Source: Hydractinia symbiolongicarpus (taxonomy: Eukaryota; Cnidaria; Hydrozoa; Anthoathecata; Hydractiniidae). Taken from it: a DNA stretch of 64,000 bases. The notes beneath the pieces were generated by a model. It had not been told where the DNA came from. It was given only the letters and a program-made list of their open reading frames with translations, and searched no databases. The stretch covers positions 16,177,650 to 16,241,649 of the forward strand of contig NC_079887.1 in the NCBI RefSeq assembly GCF_029227915.1. Reading direction: 5' to 3'. Positions 40,301 through 50,721 of this stretch are shown one piece after another; the stretch's first letter is position 1, and every line of letters starts with the position of its first letter. The position numbers were made by a program, and so were the translations under genes.

Positions 40301-43300
40301 CGCATCAGCTTGCATCGAGATATTATTCTCAATAACTCCAGATATATTTCCATATTTTCTAATTCACAACCGCTGAAAGTATGTGAGCTACTCGATAAAA
40401 GTTCGCGAACAACCTGAAACAGTGGTTTCGCGACTCATGACAAAAAAGCTATGTGGTTAGTATAAAACTACTACATACCTTCTTTCTTTCCAGTTTAACA
40501 CGCGTAGTCGGCGTTTCTTCAATTTTTTTATCTTTGTATTTCATGGGCATTTTAGCCTTCAACTAATTTTTAGGGAGTCTTTTTTTTACACCTAAAATCT
40601 GACATATTATGCAAATACAAGGATTACTCTTCTCAGTCGTACAATCTCCGCGTTTGCTATTGTGTTGTCTTTTGGGGGATATTAAAAAAGATTAGGTAGG
40701 GTGTCTTTTTCTTGAATGAAGTTGTCACTCACAACCCCAAACGGAACAATTCATTTTAAGTTTTCGACTTTTTCTTAAAACAAGTTGATGTGGTAAAAGG
40801 AAGAGTGGTGCTTTTTTCCTAGATTAACCGACGTGTCTGCTCGCTTGCAGCGGGGGAGAAATAATTTTTTACTTAGTTTAGGTTGGCAGTCTTTAAATTA
40901 AATTTTCTTCACTTTCCGTGTGACAATCTGGTCTGTGTTAAATCTTGTGATGACGACACAAGATATATTGCATTTGCTTTTTTGTTTCAAAACACTCAGC
41001 AATGGCGAACGCGAAGCCCATGGTTATGTGGAAGTGTGGTATTTTTTAATTCCTTATATCTTTCAAAAACAACATTTTTAGTAAAAAGGAATGTTTTTTT
41101 CTTTATTAACTATATTTTACTTACCTATTAAGCACAGCTTGTTTTTGCTCGGGATGTAACCTTTAAACCATCACTTGAATAGGAAACATGCACCTGAAGC
41201 TCAGGGCATGTCAATGCGCCTGACGCTCAGGGCATATCTTACACACCTGATGCTCAGGGTATGAATAAAAACATCAGTATTTAGCAAGTGCCTGATGCTC
41301 AGGACATGTTGATGCGCCTGGGCATCTCTCATACACCTGACGCTCAGGGTATGAATAAAAACCCCAGTTTACTACAATTGTTGTTCAAAACACCAGTCTT
41401 ACTACAATTGTTGGGAAGGGGAAGACTGCTAAAAATAGACATATAATTGAGAAGCGTTACTAACATGTTATAAGGTTGGCTGTTTTAATGCCTTATTTGA
41501 TGCTTAAAAGTGATGATCAAAGTCTTAAATCAATGCTGAAGCACAAGCGCTATAACGGCATAATACCAACGTGATAACAGCTTTATAATAATGAAACAGT
41601 TGAAAATGCACAAAAAAGATATTACAAGATATAAACATAGAAGACTCCTATATGAAAAAAAAACTAAAAAAAAAAAACTTTAAAACATCCAAGCTTATTG
41701 CCCAAAATGACCATTATAGATTTTAAATACACTGTTGGATGAAAAATTACATTTTTTCTTCTGCTGTATGTGTGTTTCTAGCCAAAATCTTAAAGTTGGT
41801 TTCAGATACATGGCTGAAAAACGTGATTATAAATATATCTTATCATGTTAAAAAGTCATTAACCCAACTCAACAACTTTCAAAATGGCAGTATTCATGGT
41901 AGCTTGATTGTTTCAAAAAAAATTTGCAAGGTTGCCTTGTCTCTTATCTTAACAGAAATACTGTGGTGCCATTCAATTCGTAATAATAATCGAAAAAATT
42001 GTATATCTTATTAAAAAGAAGTCCAGAAGTTCTTTCTCCCACACGACACAGCAGGCAATAAGTCAGCCCTGCGCTCAATTTTGTGAGGACAGATGTTCTT
42101 CAAAGATTTAAACAATTGGGCCACCTGTACAGTTTTGCTTCATGTTAAACTGTGCCAGTGGCAAGCATTTTTAAATCATGTCACCAGCGACTTCTGCGAT
42201 ATACAACCTAATGATGCCCTAACCTAATGAGTTCATCTTGAAACATAAAAAGTCAGTTGGCATGGAGAACTATTAACCTACGTAAAATAAGACGTAAAAA
42301 AATTCTAATTTTAAGGGCTGGCTTTATGCGAACTAGATAGACACAACCCTAACAAAACATCTAGATTTTAATTTTGTAAACCATGAAGACTACCTCATTT
42401 GTACTAATTTTTGGACAAAACGTTTTGCTCATAATTTCTATGCTTAATTTTGCATATTAATGAACATTTTAAGCAAATTTACTTTGTTCGTTAATCCTCC
42501 ATGCGATATGCTTACCAGAAAATTGTTAGCCACATGGCTTCTTGCTTTCTTTTCATTTTAGAACGAAATATGACAATTTTTAAGCATCCAAGGGGCTTGT
42601 TGTTGTCATTTTAGAGTTAAATATGGTAATTTTTAAGCTTTCTTTTTATCATCATATTAGAAGAACAACAATTTTACAACAGAATACAGCGATATTAGGT
42701 ATCAAAAAAATATGTCATTTTAGGACGAATTACAGGGACATTTATGTTTCAAAGGAATGCATTTTTTGTCATTAGAATAATAATTTACCAGGCCACTTCA
42801 TTAGAATTTAGTAGGCGTGCAATGAATCACATGCCTCAATAATACCGCACGTGCAGTGCGCCCGCAATCTTAAAAAATTAAATTTTCAAGAAGCAAAAGT
42901 AAGAACAAATTTCTTTACCCCCTCTTCACCCCACAGGTAGATGTGAATATTTTACATGGCTAATAATTCATTATTTCGTGTCTTTTTTAACGAAGAAACC
43001 TTTAGGTGTAAAATATGTAAAAATAAATATTAGATCAAATTATTATTAACGGCTTCTCTTGCTTTCTTGTTATTAATTTAATTATTTTTCTATTTTAACT
43101 ACACTAGGGATCCTCTCCACGATCGTTTCAAATTTGAATTTGTATAATATTTTTTTTGAAATGATCTCTATACGAATTTGAAACGATTTGAAACGATTAA
43201 AACCAACAGTAATTTGTATCCCATTTGTATCAACATTTATAAATTTGCTTTAAAATCGTTTCATTTCAGTTAGAATCATTTCGCAATCATTTCACAATCG

Positions 43301-46300
43301 TATCGTGCTTCATATAAAATCGTTTCAACTCCATTTTAAAATCGTTTCAAACTTTTTTGCAAACGCTCTTTTTTGTGGCTGTAGATCGTTTTAAAATCGT
43401 TTCTAATTTATCACATTGCAATTATCATGTGCACTATTTGCAGCCGATTTTTATATAACCAATTACGAAGTAAATTCTAAAGTTTTTAAATAAATACGCA
43501 TTTTTTAATACGAAATGGCGATGTTTTAAAGATTGTACAACAACCGATATATTGTATGTCTTTTTTAGCATATGAATACTCTTTCATAAGATGCCTGAAC
43601 AAATTATTCAGAAAGCTAATGTAAATAATTAATTATTCATGTAGCCAGATTAAAAAAATCTATAAATAACAAGAACATATTTTTCGAAACAATGGAATTT
43701 ATGGTGGCAGTTATAAACAATGCAAAGGTGCATAAAATGATAACACGAAAAAAAACTCCGAAAGAACTAACGATTGTTTGCTTATTTTAGGATTATTTTT
43801 AACAAGTTATATTCTAGATGAAATTTTGTTAATTTTCCTTGGAAAATTAATTTTGGCTTTTGAACAGTGGCTACAGTCAGGTGACAAGCACCTAAAAAAT
43901 TCCAACTGATATGCTTTTCGATTAGCATGTTTTACAAAGAATTGATAAAACGACTGCAGTTCTAGGAGCTCACGTGTTTCTCGAATGTTCTTAGCAGAAG
44001 CATCCACAAACGTTTTAAGAAGACCATGGGTTGCCTTGATATGCGGTATTATTGGATCACTACTTAAAACGCTTTCTGCAGTAATCTGAAATCCAGCGTA
44101 GTATTTGTTAGGCCAAAATTTCGTGCACTCGATGGTGGCATTGTCTAGCACTTTATGCCATGTTTCATCGTCGCCTGCTGCAGGTACGACTCCTTCAATC
44201 ATGTCTGGTAATGTAACACCGACTATCTGCTTAGTTAAATACGACCAGCTTCGTTCGATGGGGTTACATCGTGAGTGCCAAGGCGAATAACATTGTACAA
44301 TTGCGAATCCAAGTGACAGTTTAGCTACAAAAAACCCAGCAACATTAAATTAATAACTCTTTTCACAGACCAACCTGGTCCACAGATAGCAATTAAAATA
44401 ACGTTATGCGGATTCATAAGTGTCTCGTGTTTTATTAACTCCATCAAATGATTAAAATGCATAACGTTCGTACTTTCCAAAACACGAGAGGGAAAAAGTT
44501 TCAGTTAAATTACCGTTTCGTTACCATATAATTTTTCGCGATTAAGTCGATCTGTGCATACATCAACATCACTGTTTATAGTCTTATAATGACTTCTCCT
44601 ACAGAAAGTGATTGTTTCTGGGTTTTGATAACGACCTACTTTTTTCGTTTTTTTTCTCAAAACTTGATATCCGGCCAGGACGAGTTTCCAATTTGAATGC
44701 GGAAAATCATGGTCTCGTCTTCGGTGGAACATGGCATCAATCAAGCCCTTAAAACGCTTATTCGCAGTTGTCTTTCAACGAGGGGGAAGCATAAGTCTGC
44801 GGACGGTGTCTTTACTGATGTCTATCCCAATTGTATTTTTAATGTGACGAACAATATCTTTTAATGTAACTCCATTAGTGTACATTGCATCATTTCTGCA
44901 TCCAAGGTGGGCCCCAGCTGAACCTTGCTCTATAAAGCTCCTGATGGACAGCACAAGTTCTGGATTATTTTTGTGGACGCTGCAGCTTGTTGTTGTTTTG
45001 CTCAGGAATTCTAAAAGTAAAACAGAAAATAGAAATACATAATTTTAAAAACAAACTTACGTTCAAACAAGAAAGTTTGTTTTAGAAAACATACGAAAAA
45101 ATAAAGACATTTTAAAAAAACTCATTATTTCTTGCCTTGATAAATATCTTCAACATTTATGCTTTCATCTTTTGGATAACTTTCAAACAACCAATCTAAA
45201 TCTTCAAATTCACTTTCATCCAACGTCATCATGGTGTTTTAGTTTTTAGAAAAACTATAAACGTGTGAATAAACAATAAATATAAGATTTCTTTAAAAAC
45301 GTACGCAGATATAAAAGAAGTTTAAGCCAAATTTTATCATTGTATATTTCATATTTTAATAATGTGAGTGTTCAAACCGCTTCAGTTCTTGTTGTTTTTA
45401 CATGAGACATTTGAAATTCGATTGACAATATTTTATGTTAAAACTTGGACATCCATGTGTATGTGCACAAATTAAAACAACATTTTACCACGTTTTGGGT
45501 GTCATATACCAATTTTCAATTAGAATAAAAATTATACAACAGGTCTATAGAAACATAGATCTATAGATACAAGGTATATAAATATAATCAATACAATATT
45601 CAAGCATAAAGTATGTGTACAATACGAATGTGTGATCAAACCGGACGGTTTTCTTGTTTTATATTAAATCATTTCATAATCATTTTGTAAATTAAAATTT
45701 TGTTTCATGAAACCATCTGAAACGATTTTATAAAATGATGATACGATTGCTACATACAATCAAAATCGTTTCAAATCTTATAAAAAGTAAAACGATCATG
45801 GAAAAAATATGCATTTTAACTACACGGTTTTATATGTACGTGAAAAACATCTAAGTTAACAATAAGAGTTACAAAGCCTTTTTAAATCATTCTTTGACTT
45901 CATCGCTTTTTTTTGTAATTTCATAATTTCAGAAAGCTATCGCAGATATAAAGAAAAAAAAGATTTGCATGTGCGATTAATCGCATGCCCAAACAAATAT
46001 GCGGGTGCCCATGGGCGTGCACATGCTATCGCACGCCTCTCATGAAATGGTTTGATTTATGTTTTACAAATTTAATTGGTGTAACATCATTTCAAATTTC
46101 AAAATTCATCTCACGATAAAAATTGTTTCGATTTGTATCAAAAATGAAACGATCTTGGAGATGATTTGTTAAGAAGTTTGATCCCTTAAAAAGTTTGTAT
46201 AAACTTTGTTTATAATCTTTATTTGAAATAAAAGCACTTGGTATGACATTTGTTTAAAGAAACAATTAGTTCTTAGCATTCTCATAATAATACAAAAAAA

Positions 46301-47523
46301 CGTCTTCTTAACGTGTTCTTAGCATATCTTTACAGGTTTCAACTAAGTTGCTTAATAAGTACATTACAGCTAAATGTAATTTTACATGTACTATTGTGTA
46401 CATGTAAAATTATTATCACATTTGCACAAGCTTTCGGTAGCAACAGAATTTTTGTTGCCATTGTTAACCTATTGTTAAATACATGAGCTATTTTTGGATG
46501 TTGAAAACAATAGAGTTTATGTCTTGCACAAGAACTTTAACTAGCTTATGTAAACTTCATGGAACCCATTGTTATACTTAATTATTATAGCATTGTGGGA
46601 TCAACCAAAGAAAATAATATAAAATGTACAAAACAAGGCCAAGTTTCACCTGTTTCATACACAGATAGTTGTTGATGAAAACATAGAAAACACATCATAA
46701 AAATGTCACATCATAGCCTAAAAATTTCTGTATTTGGCTCTGAAAAGATGAAATGTTCTGTAGAAGCAATCGAAACTATTATTCCTAATTGTGGTAAAAG
46801 AGTATCGAAAGCAGTTGGTGTCAGTTCATTTAAAAAATATAAATTTCAATGGCTTTTGTTATGGTTAGCACTTTTAAACAATAGTTTGCATGTTGTGAGA
46901 AAAGAAGACTTCATCGCAAGCAAGCAAAAAAGCAATCAAGTTCATGTGTAAACAAAAGATATATATGCAGAGGTTTTTTTAAGTAAGTATGAGGATGTTA
47001 CAAGAGGCCTTAAAACTTGCACACATGTAAAGTTTCATTCAAAACCTAAGTGCTCTATTTAATTTTTTAAGTTGTTTGGTATCTTATGTTAATATACATA
47101 TATATATAAGTTATATTAACAAATTAAAGTGTTTTCCTATATTAACTCTAAAGGTGCATGGAAAATACTAATCTTGGCCAACTCACAGTCTAGTAACGAA
47201 CTTAACGAATATAAATAGGCATATACATGTTAAACAACGTTTTCAATGAAAAATGTGACAATAACAGGCTGTCAGAAAAAAAATAATTCTCATTTACCAA
47301 ATATTTGGATTTGCATGAAGCATTTTTTTTATCCAGTCAGCAAAACAAAAACACAGATGCGATGTGTGATGAAAAAATTTGTCAGCACATTTTCAGAATA
47401 AAAGGCCTTGGAGTAAAACTGTTTTTTAGCTAGTATATCATATTTACCTTTTTCAATACGATACAGTGTAGTACTATAGTCTTTATCCTCTTCTAATTGC
47501 AAAGGTTGAATATTCTCCATCAT
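19354..47523 (-). CDS. AGL: Glycogen debranching enzyme (4-alpha-glucanotransferase / amylo-1,6-glucosidase), complete
   Basis: Cytosolic two-activity enzyme that removes glycogen branches after phosphorylase. Twenty-four exons, 5' to 3' on the minus strand: 47523-47448, 38533-37738, 36685-36601, 36161-36052, 34940-34737, 34396-34130, 33729-33672, 33511-33388, 32760-32597, 32443-32342, 32077-31928, 31737-31563, 27483-27344, 26979-26855, 25517-25297, 25031-24764, 24387-24142, 23629-23404, 22993-22746, 22430-22315, 21880-21675, 21191-21094, 20373-20286, 19608-19354. Summed length is 4548 bp, 1515 residues, in frame throughout and close to the animal enzyme. The transferase half has [28 protein letters not shown] (Asp ~521, nucleophile position), [15 protein letters not shown] (Glu ~550) and MDVTHDNP. 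The glucosidase half has [15 protein letters not shown] (~950), [12 protein letters not shown] (~1083), [19 protein letters not shown] and PWKG-like [12 protein letters not shown] near the end. Exon 1 encodes TTLYRIEK and joins in phase to [14 protein letters not shown]. Intron 1 is 8.9 kb and intron 12 is 4.1 kb; both are swollen by mobile DNA. Confidence 0.97.
20953..21045. repeat. G-rich purine tract in AGL intron 22
   Basis: The plus strand is almost pure purine, with repeated GGGAGTGGGAATGGG units. At least five runs of three or more G within about 40 bases make a G-quadruplex plausible on the AGL template strand. In the transcript it reads as a long polypyrimidine run about 140-240 bases upstream of the acceptor of exon 20373-20286's intron partner, so it is distant from any splice site. 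Confidence 0.6.
25790..26120. repeat. Two-copy diverged tandem repeat in AGL intron 14
   Basis: Two blocks of about 160 bp, 25805-25945 and 25995-26120, share TTTAAAAAAGCAT, GTGAAGAAGT-like and AGTGGAGCTAG words in the same order and end with GAAACAAAGG. The A and G bias makes them look coding on the other strand, but the ORFs there have no family features. Confidence 0.6.
27978..31043 (-). pseudogene. Decayed Helitron, 5' coding part only
   Basis: Broken minus-strand ORFs in AGL intron 12 line up, in order, with a Helitron-type replication protein. 31043-30852 has [14 protein letters not shown] with paired cysteines. 30818-30255 carries a domain usually found N-terminal in animal Helitrons ([34 protein letters not shown]). 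30080-29553 is scrambled by stops. 29154-28463 has [39 protein letters not shown] and [19 protein letters not shown], typical of the Helitron-like N-terminal family. 28367-27978 ends around [20 protein letters not shown], the segment just before the helicase Walker A loop; the helicase itself is absent. Many stops and frameshifts make it non-functional. The host gene is on the same strand and its flanking exons are intact. Helitron termini (5' TC, 3' hairpin-CTRR) were not located. Confidence 0.8.
35176..35294. repeat. Small inverted-repeat element in AGL intron 4
   Basis: TAAGGGGGTTGTCAATAATTAT at the left is matched inversely by ATATAATTATTGTACGACCCCT at the right, with an internal GATCATAGATCAT. 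About 115 bp and non-coding, MITE-like. Confidence 0.5.
36562..36590. repeat. (CAAA)n microsatellite
   Basis: About six to seven perfect CAAA units in the AGL intron just downstream of exon 36685-36601. Confidence 0.9.
38864..39076. repeat. Minisatellite array, CCTGANGCTCAGGGCATG family, array A
   Basis: Irregular direct repeats of a ~23-bp unit (such as TGCGCCTAATGCCCAGGGCATG and TGTGCCTGACACTCAGGACATG) with the spacer GGGTATGAATAAAAACAC. The core CCTGANNCTCAGG is nearly palindromic. A homologous array in the same orientation lies at 41180-41365; both are in AGL intron 1. Confidence 0.8.
39987..40550 (-). CDS. Candidate small basic protein gene nested in AGL intron 1 (unidentified)
   Basis: Three minus-strand exons, all in phase 0, join cleanly: 40550-40479 (starts [14 protein letters not shown], donor GTATGT), 40413-40291 ([13 protein letters not shown] to [12 protein letters not shown], donor GTATGC) and 40130-39987 ([14 protein letters not shown] to NIAIASY, stop TAA). 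They give 112 residues. The product is Lys/Arg-rich at both ends with a central amphipathic segment around [13 protein letters not shown]. An in-frame stop (TAG) lies just upstream of the ATG, supporting this start. If intron 2 is retained, exon 2 runs to a stop at 40276 for a shorter form. I do not recognise the family. Each splice site is good, yet the exons are short, so a chance assembly is possible. It would be a gene nested on the same strand inside the 8.9 kb AGL intron, between two homologous minisatellite arrays. Confidence 0.55.
41180..41365. repeat. Minisatellite array, CCTGANGCTCAGGGCATG family, array B
   Basis: Same unit and same GGGTATGAATAAAAAC spacer as array A (38864-39076), same orientation. 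Core words include GCGCCTGACGCTCAGGGCAT and ACACCTGATGCTCAGGGTAT. The two arrays flank the candidate nested gene as direct repeats. Confidence 0.8.
41950..42240. repeat. Dispersed repeat, copy 1 (inverted partner at 63085-63350)
   Basis: About 270 bp are the reverse complement of 63085-63350 with modest divergence. Shared blocks include GTCCAGAAGTTCTTTCTCCC, CACGACACAGCAGGCAATAA and ACTTCTGCGATATACAACCT. No frame is open across it in both copies, so it is a non-coding mobile repeat or an element end. It lies left of the 43107-46185 transposon, and its partner lies right of a related end at 62511. Confidence 0.75.
43107..46185. mobile_element. ~3.1 kb DNA transposon with ATCGTTTCA subterminal arrays
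   Basis: The termini are inverted: GGGATCCTCTCCACGATCG at 43107 and, read inversely from 46185, GGGATC followed by TCTCCAAGATCGTTTCA. Each end carries many copies of ATCGTTTCA or TGAAACGAT spaced at 10-50 bp (43120-43400, and 45660-46160 in inverse orientation). The interior encodes minus-strand transposase remnants (43807-45010). A third terminus of the same family with a dense ATCGTTTCA array is at 62511. It resides in AGL intron 1. Confidence 0.75.
43807..45012 (-). pseudogene. DDE-type transposase remnant of the 43107-46185 element
   Basis: A chain of minus-strand ORFs interrupted by stops. 45012-44765 carries a helix-turn-helix-like stretch ([30 protein letters not shown]). 44744-44505 continues with [20 protein letters not shown]. 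44330-43807 contains [20 protein letters not shown], resembling the last acidic catalytic region of DDE transposases, then [10 protein letters not shown] and a Cys/His end CLSPDCSHC. At least one stop lies between the first two pieces and others follow, so it is not translatable as a whole. The superfamily is uncertain: the NPIER.W motif recalls IS630/Tc1-type enzymes, but the C-terminal part is unlike them. Confidence 0.55.
46186..47447. other. AGL intron 1, 5' part: nothing recognised
   Basis: AT-rich intron between the transposon and the donor of AGL exon 1 (47448). An 82-codon plus-strand ORF at 46703-46951 has no family features and no splice context, and is not called. Confidence 0.5.
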
Positions 47524-47768
47524 ACTGCTATTATAAAAAGCTTATGCTAAGATGGCTTTAGTACTTGTGTGTAAGTGTAAGTTTATCTAAAAACAAATAT
47601 ATAGCTACAGTGCTAAAAAAAGCTATTTTAAACCTTAAAGTAATAACAGCAAAGACACATTTCTTCCAACATGTTCAGAATATACATAGCTACAAATTGT
47701 GGTCCACCTTGTTGACAAGTAAGTAAGTAATAATCTTATATTATGTCTTTAGAATAAATAAAAGTGAG

Positions 47769-48250
47769 TTAACTTACACAGATCATAATGCAATCACTAT
47801 GATAATAGATTTGAAGGAAGCAAATAGAAACCAAATACCGCTAAACATATATTAAATATGAGTATCAAAAGACAAGAAATGTACGAACAGTTAACCAACA
47901 ATGGGAATTTATATGAAGTAGTACAAAACTCAAGTACCAATTTGAATGACAAATATGAAAATTGGGAGAAGTACATCTTAAGAATTGCCAATAAGGGTTT
48001 TCTACAATGTAAGATCAACCAATATACCAACAAATCAAAAAACCATATCCTCCTAATGAAATTGAAAAGAAAGCTTACAAAAGAGCTAAGAGACACAAAA
48101 AAACAAGACGAAAAAAACATACTAACATCACTTAAGGTAATAACGGAAATGATAGAAAAACAACAGCAAATTCATAACACTAAAAAGAAGATTGAAATAA
48201 CGTCAAAGATAACTAAGTTTCGAGGAGTTAATAACCCTAAATTTGGAGCA
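47769..48250 (+). pseudogene. LINE A, segment 1: end of endonuclease and linker
   Basis: Reads LTYTDHNAITMIIDL, with the SDH-type terminal motif (here TDHN) of an apurinic-like endonuclease. After a stop it continues through MSIKRQEMYEQLTNNG to ITKFRGVNNPKFG, the linker that precedes reverse transcriptase in many non-LTR retrotransposons. The 5' end is truncated at about 47769. It continues at 51246 after a minus-strand LINE that splits it. Confidence 0.7.
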
Positions 48251-48295
48251 TTGTTACTTACTTATGTTACTTTGTTTACTTTTGAAGTTGTAGCT

Positions 48296-50369
48296 TTAGG
48301 CCTGTCGTGGACGACCAACGTCAGTCACTTCTTCCTCTTCTTCTACTCCATCTCTAAAGAGAGGAGGATGAGGATTAGATCGAACTACAGTGACTATACT
48401 GTTTTCTGAGGCTTCATTAGTCCCGGGGATCGGAGGTTCATCTGGGAGAGTTTTGAGAAACTTGTCGAGGGCTGTTTTAAACTTTAAAACTGAACATGAA
48501 GTGATGCTTCTTAGAGACTTGGGCAGGGCGTTGAAGGTTCTTGGAGCTTGATAACAGAAGCTGTTGTGTAGTTTAGCAAAGCTTGTGGAATTGTTCAGCA
48601 CCGATGTGAGTTGAAAGAGACGCTCTTTTCTTTGTGTTGCATGGGTTTGCATGGGTGGGTGAAGGTTTGGGACAATGCCTTCAGCTATTTTCCAACTGTA
48701 TATGGCTTGATAGCGTTCACGTCGTTGTTGTAACAAGTACAATTTGAGCTGTTTAGGTGCGTTGTTGTAAGTCATTCTGTGTATAAAGTTGATCTTTTTC
48801 AGGTAGCTCCATTGCAGAGCTTCTAGTACCTTGATTTGTCCTTTACTAGGAGACCAGAGTTGAGAGGAGTACTCGAGTCTAGGGATGACAAGGGATTTCC
48901 ATAGCGGTAGGAGAACTTTTGGTGATCGCGATTGAAAGACTTGAAGAATCCAGCTTGTAAGTTGTTTTGTATTTTCTACGATTTTCTTTATATGCGATTT
49001 GAAGGTAGCATCATCTGTCATTAGTATTCCAAGATCTTTGGTTTGTGTTTTTGGTTGGATTGTGTTGATGCTGTTGTTTTGTACTTTGACTTTGACTTCA
49101 GATCTAGGTCTTTTCCGTACTGCAGGAGTTCAAACTTTGTATTGTTGAACATCATGTTTGCTCCATTCGTAGATTGAGTTTAGGTCTGCTTGCATTTTTT
49201 CAATGTCGCTTTCAGAGCTAACCTTCATTGTAAGTCTTGTATCATCTGCAAACCTTGAGAGTGATGTGTCCTTTACAGAAAGATCAATATCCCCCATAAG
49301 GATCAGGAAGATGAGCGGTCCAAGCACACTTCCTTGTGGTACACCAGAGATGACTTTTGTGGTGCGTGAGTGGTGACTGTTTACTGAGACGTACTGGGTT
49401 CTGCTTTTTAGGAAGGACTTCAGCCATTTGAGTGGTTTGCCTTTGATACCTAAGTTTTCTATCTTTTAAAGGGCTATGTCTATATCGACCTTGTCAAATG
49501 CTTTTGCGAAATCCAGGTATACAACATCAGCGTTTGAGTCGTTGCAGAGTGTTTGTAGAATATTGTCGAAATGGTCAAGAAGCTGGCTCAGACATGACTG
49601 TCCACCAGGAAAACTATGTTGGGAGCTGTTGAACAGGTTATTTTCTTCCATGAATGACACAATTTGATTTTGGACGACCTTTTCAAAGACCTTTATGATG
49701 TGGGAAGTTAGAGCAATTGGGCGGTAGTTTTCAGCTTTAGTTTTGCTTCCACTCTTGTGTTTTGGGGTTATTATAGCACTAGTTAGTGTGTCTGGAATTG
49801 TTCCTTCTTCAAATGGCTTTCTCTTCTTGCATGATGGTTAAATTTCTATATGAGAGTTGTAGTGATTTTTCAATCTGAATGAGTTCTTCCTGGAGCCTAT
49901 CAGTACGTGATGGCGATGTAACACGTACTAGTTGTTTGTTTATCCTGGTTCGTCTTCTCATGAGTGCCATTCTCTCTCTTGGAATTTTATTTCTGTTGGT
50001 TTGTTCTATCTTTCTTGATGGAACATGTGTTTCTGATGCCTTGGTGCAGATGTTGTAACATTTCTTTAGCATGTCTGGTACATCAAGACCTTGGAATTCC
50101 TGCTCCCAGTTGACTGTATGGAGGTTTTCCGTTATGCAAGTCCAGTTTACACTTTCACTCTGGTAATTTAGAAGATCGAAAGGGGATGATATATCTAGGA
50201 AGCAGTGGTGTGATATTGATCTGAGCATAGGTATAAATGAGATATCGTGAATGATGTTGGTGTTGTTGATGAATACAAGGTCAAGTATGTTTCCAGCTAT
50301 ATGTGTAGGTTTGCAGATGATTTGGGTGAGACTGAGTTCAAGTAGTAGGTTGTTTGTGATGGTGATCAT
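48296..50369 (-). pseudogene. LINE B reverse transcriptase
   Basis: Successive minus-strand ORFs in shifting frames: 50369-49809 (end of the endonuclease, ICKPTHIAGNILDLVF, and linker), 49660-49466 (FPGGQSCLSQLL and VVYLDFAKAFDKVD, motif A), 49327-49130 (VPQGSVLGPL, motif B, and SRFADDTRL, motif C with the catalytic Asp pair), and 49021-48296 (thumb and C-terminal region, LVIPRLEYSSQLWSP and APRTFNALPKSLRS). At least three frame changes separate these pieces, so the element cannot move by itself. Confidence 0.85.
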
Positions 50370-50373
50370 TTCT

Positions 50374-50721
50374 TTTTGTGGCGCTGTAGATTAGTGGTTA
50401 TAGCTCTCGTACTCTGTGCGGGAGACCGGGGTTCGATTCCTCTTGACGGCGATTCAACATGGGCGAGTGAATGTTACCATAGCCCCGGGTTAACCCAAGC
50501 CATGTGAGGGAAATTGGGAAGATGGCACACTGTGTGGGCCGTTGGATGTTGCCGGGAGTTGTCTAGTAGAGCGCGGGCTCTAATTGGGTCTTCGTAGCTC
50601 AAAATGAGCATTAAATACTCTAGGACTCTCCATCTACGCCATGGCCCCTCCTGGAAATAATAGACAGGGTATATCCCTCGATATTAGTGAGGCTAGCCAT
50701 GTAAAATATGCACATCTATCT
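50374..50721 (+). mobile_element. tRNA-derived SINE inserted in LINE B
   Basis: The head from 50380 has an A box (TAGATTAGTGGTTA, 50387-50400) and a perfect B box (GGTTCGATTCC, 50430-50440) with tRNA spacing. The body of about 280 bp is unrelated. A short imperfect duplication, ATCATTTCT (50365-50373) and ATCATCTCT (50722-50730), flanks it and matches the point where the LINE B reading is interrupted. The acceptor arms do not pair as in a functional tRNA. Confidence 0.8.

Noticed and set aside
38864-41365. CRISPR-like repeat arrays
   Set aside because: The units are irregular, have no unique spacers of constant length, and the genome is eukaryotic; they are minisatellites.
46703-46951. Plus-strand ORF of 82 codons
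   Set aside because: Isolated, no motif, no splice sites, inside the AGL first intron.
47329-47447. Continuation of the AGL exon-1 frame downstream of 47448
   Set aside because: The frame stays open past a good donor (GTAAAT), but the sequence loses family similarity there and the donor joins in phase to exon 2.
50380-50452. A functional tRNA gene
   Set aside because: A and B boxes are present, but the acceptor arm does not pair and a SINE body follows directly, inside a disrupted LINE.
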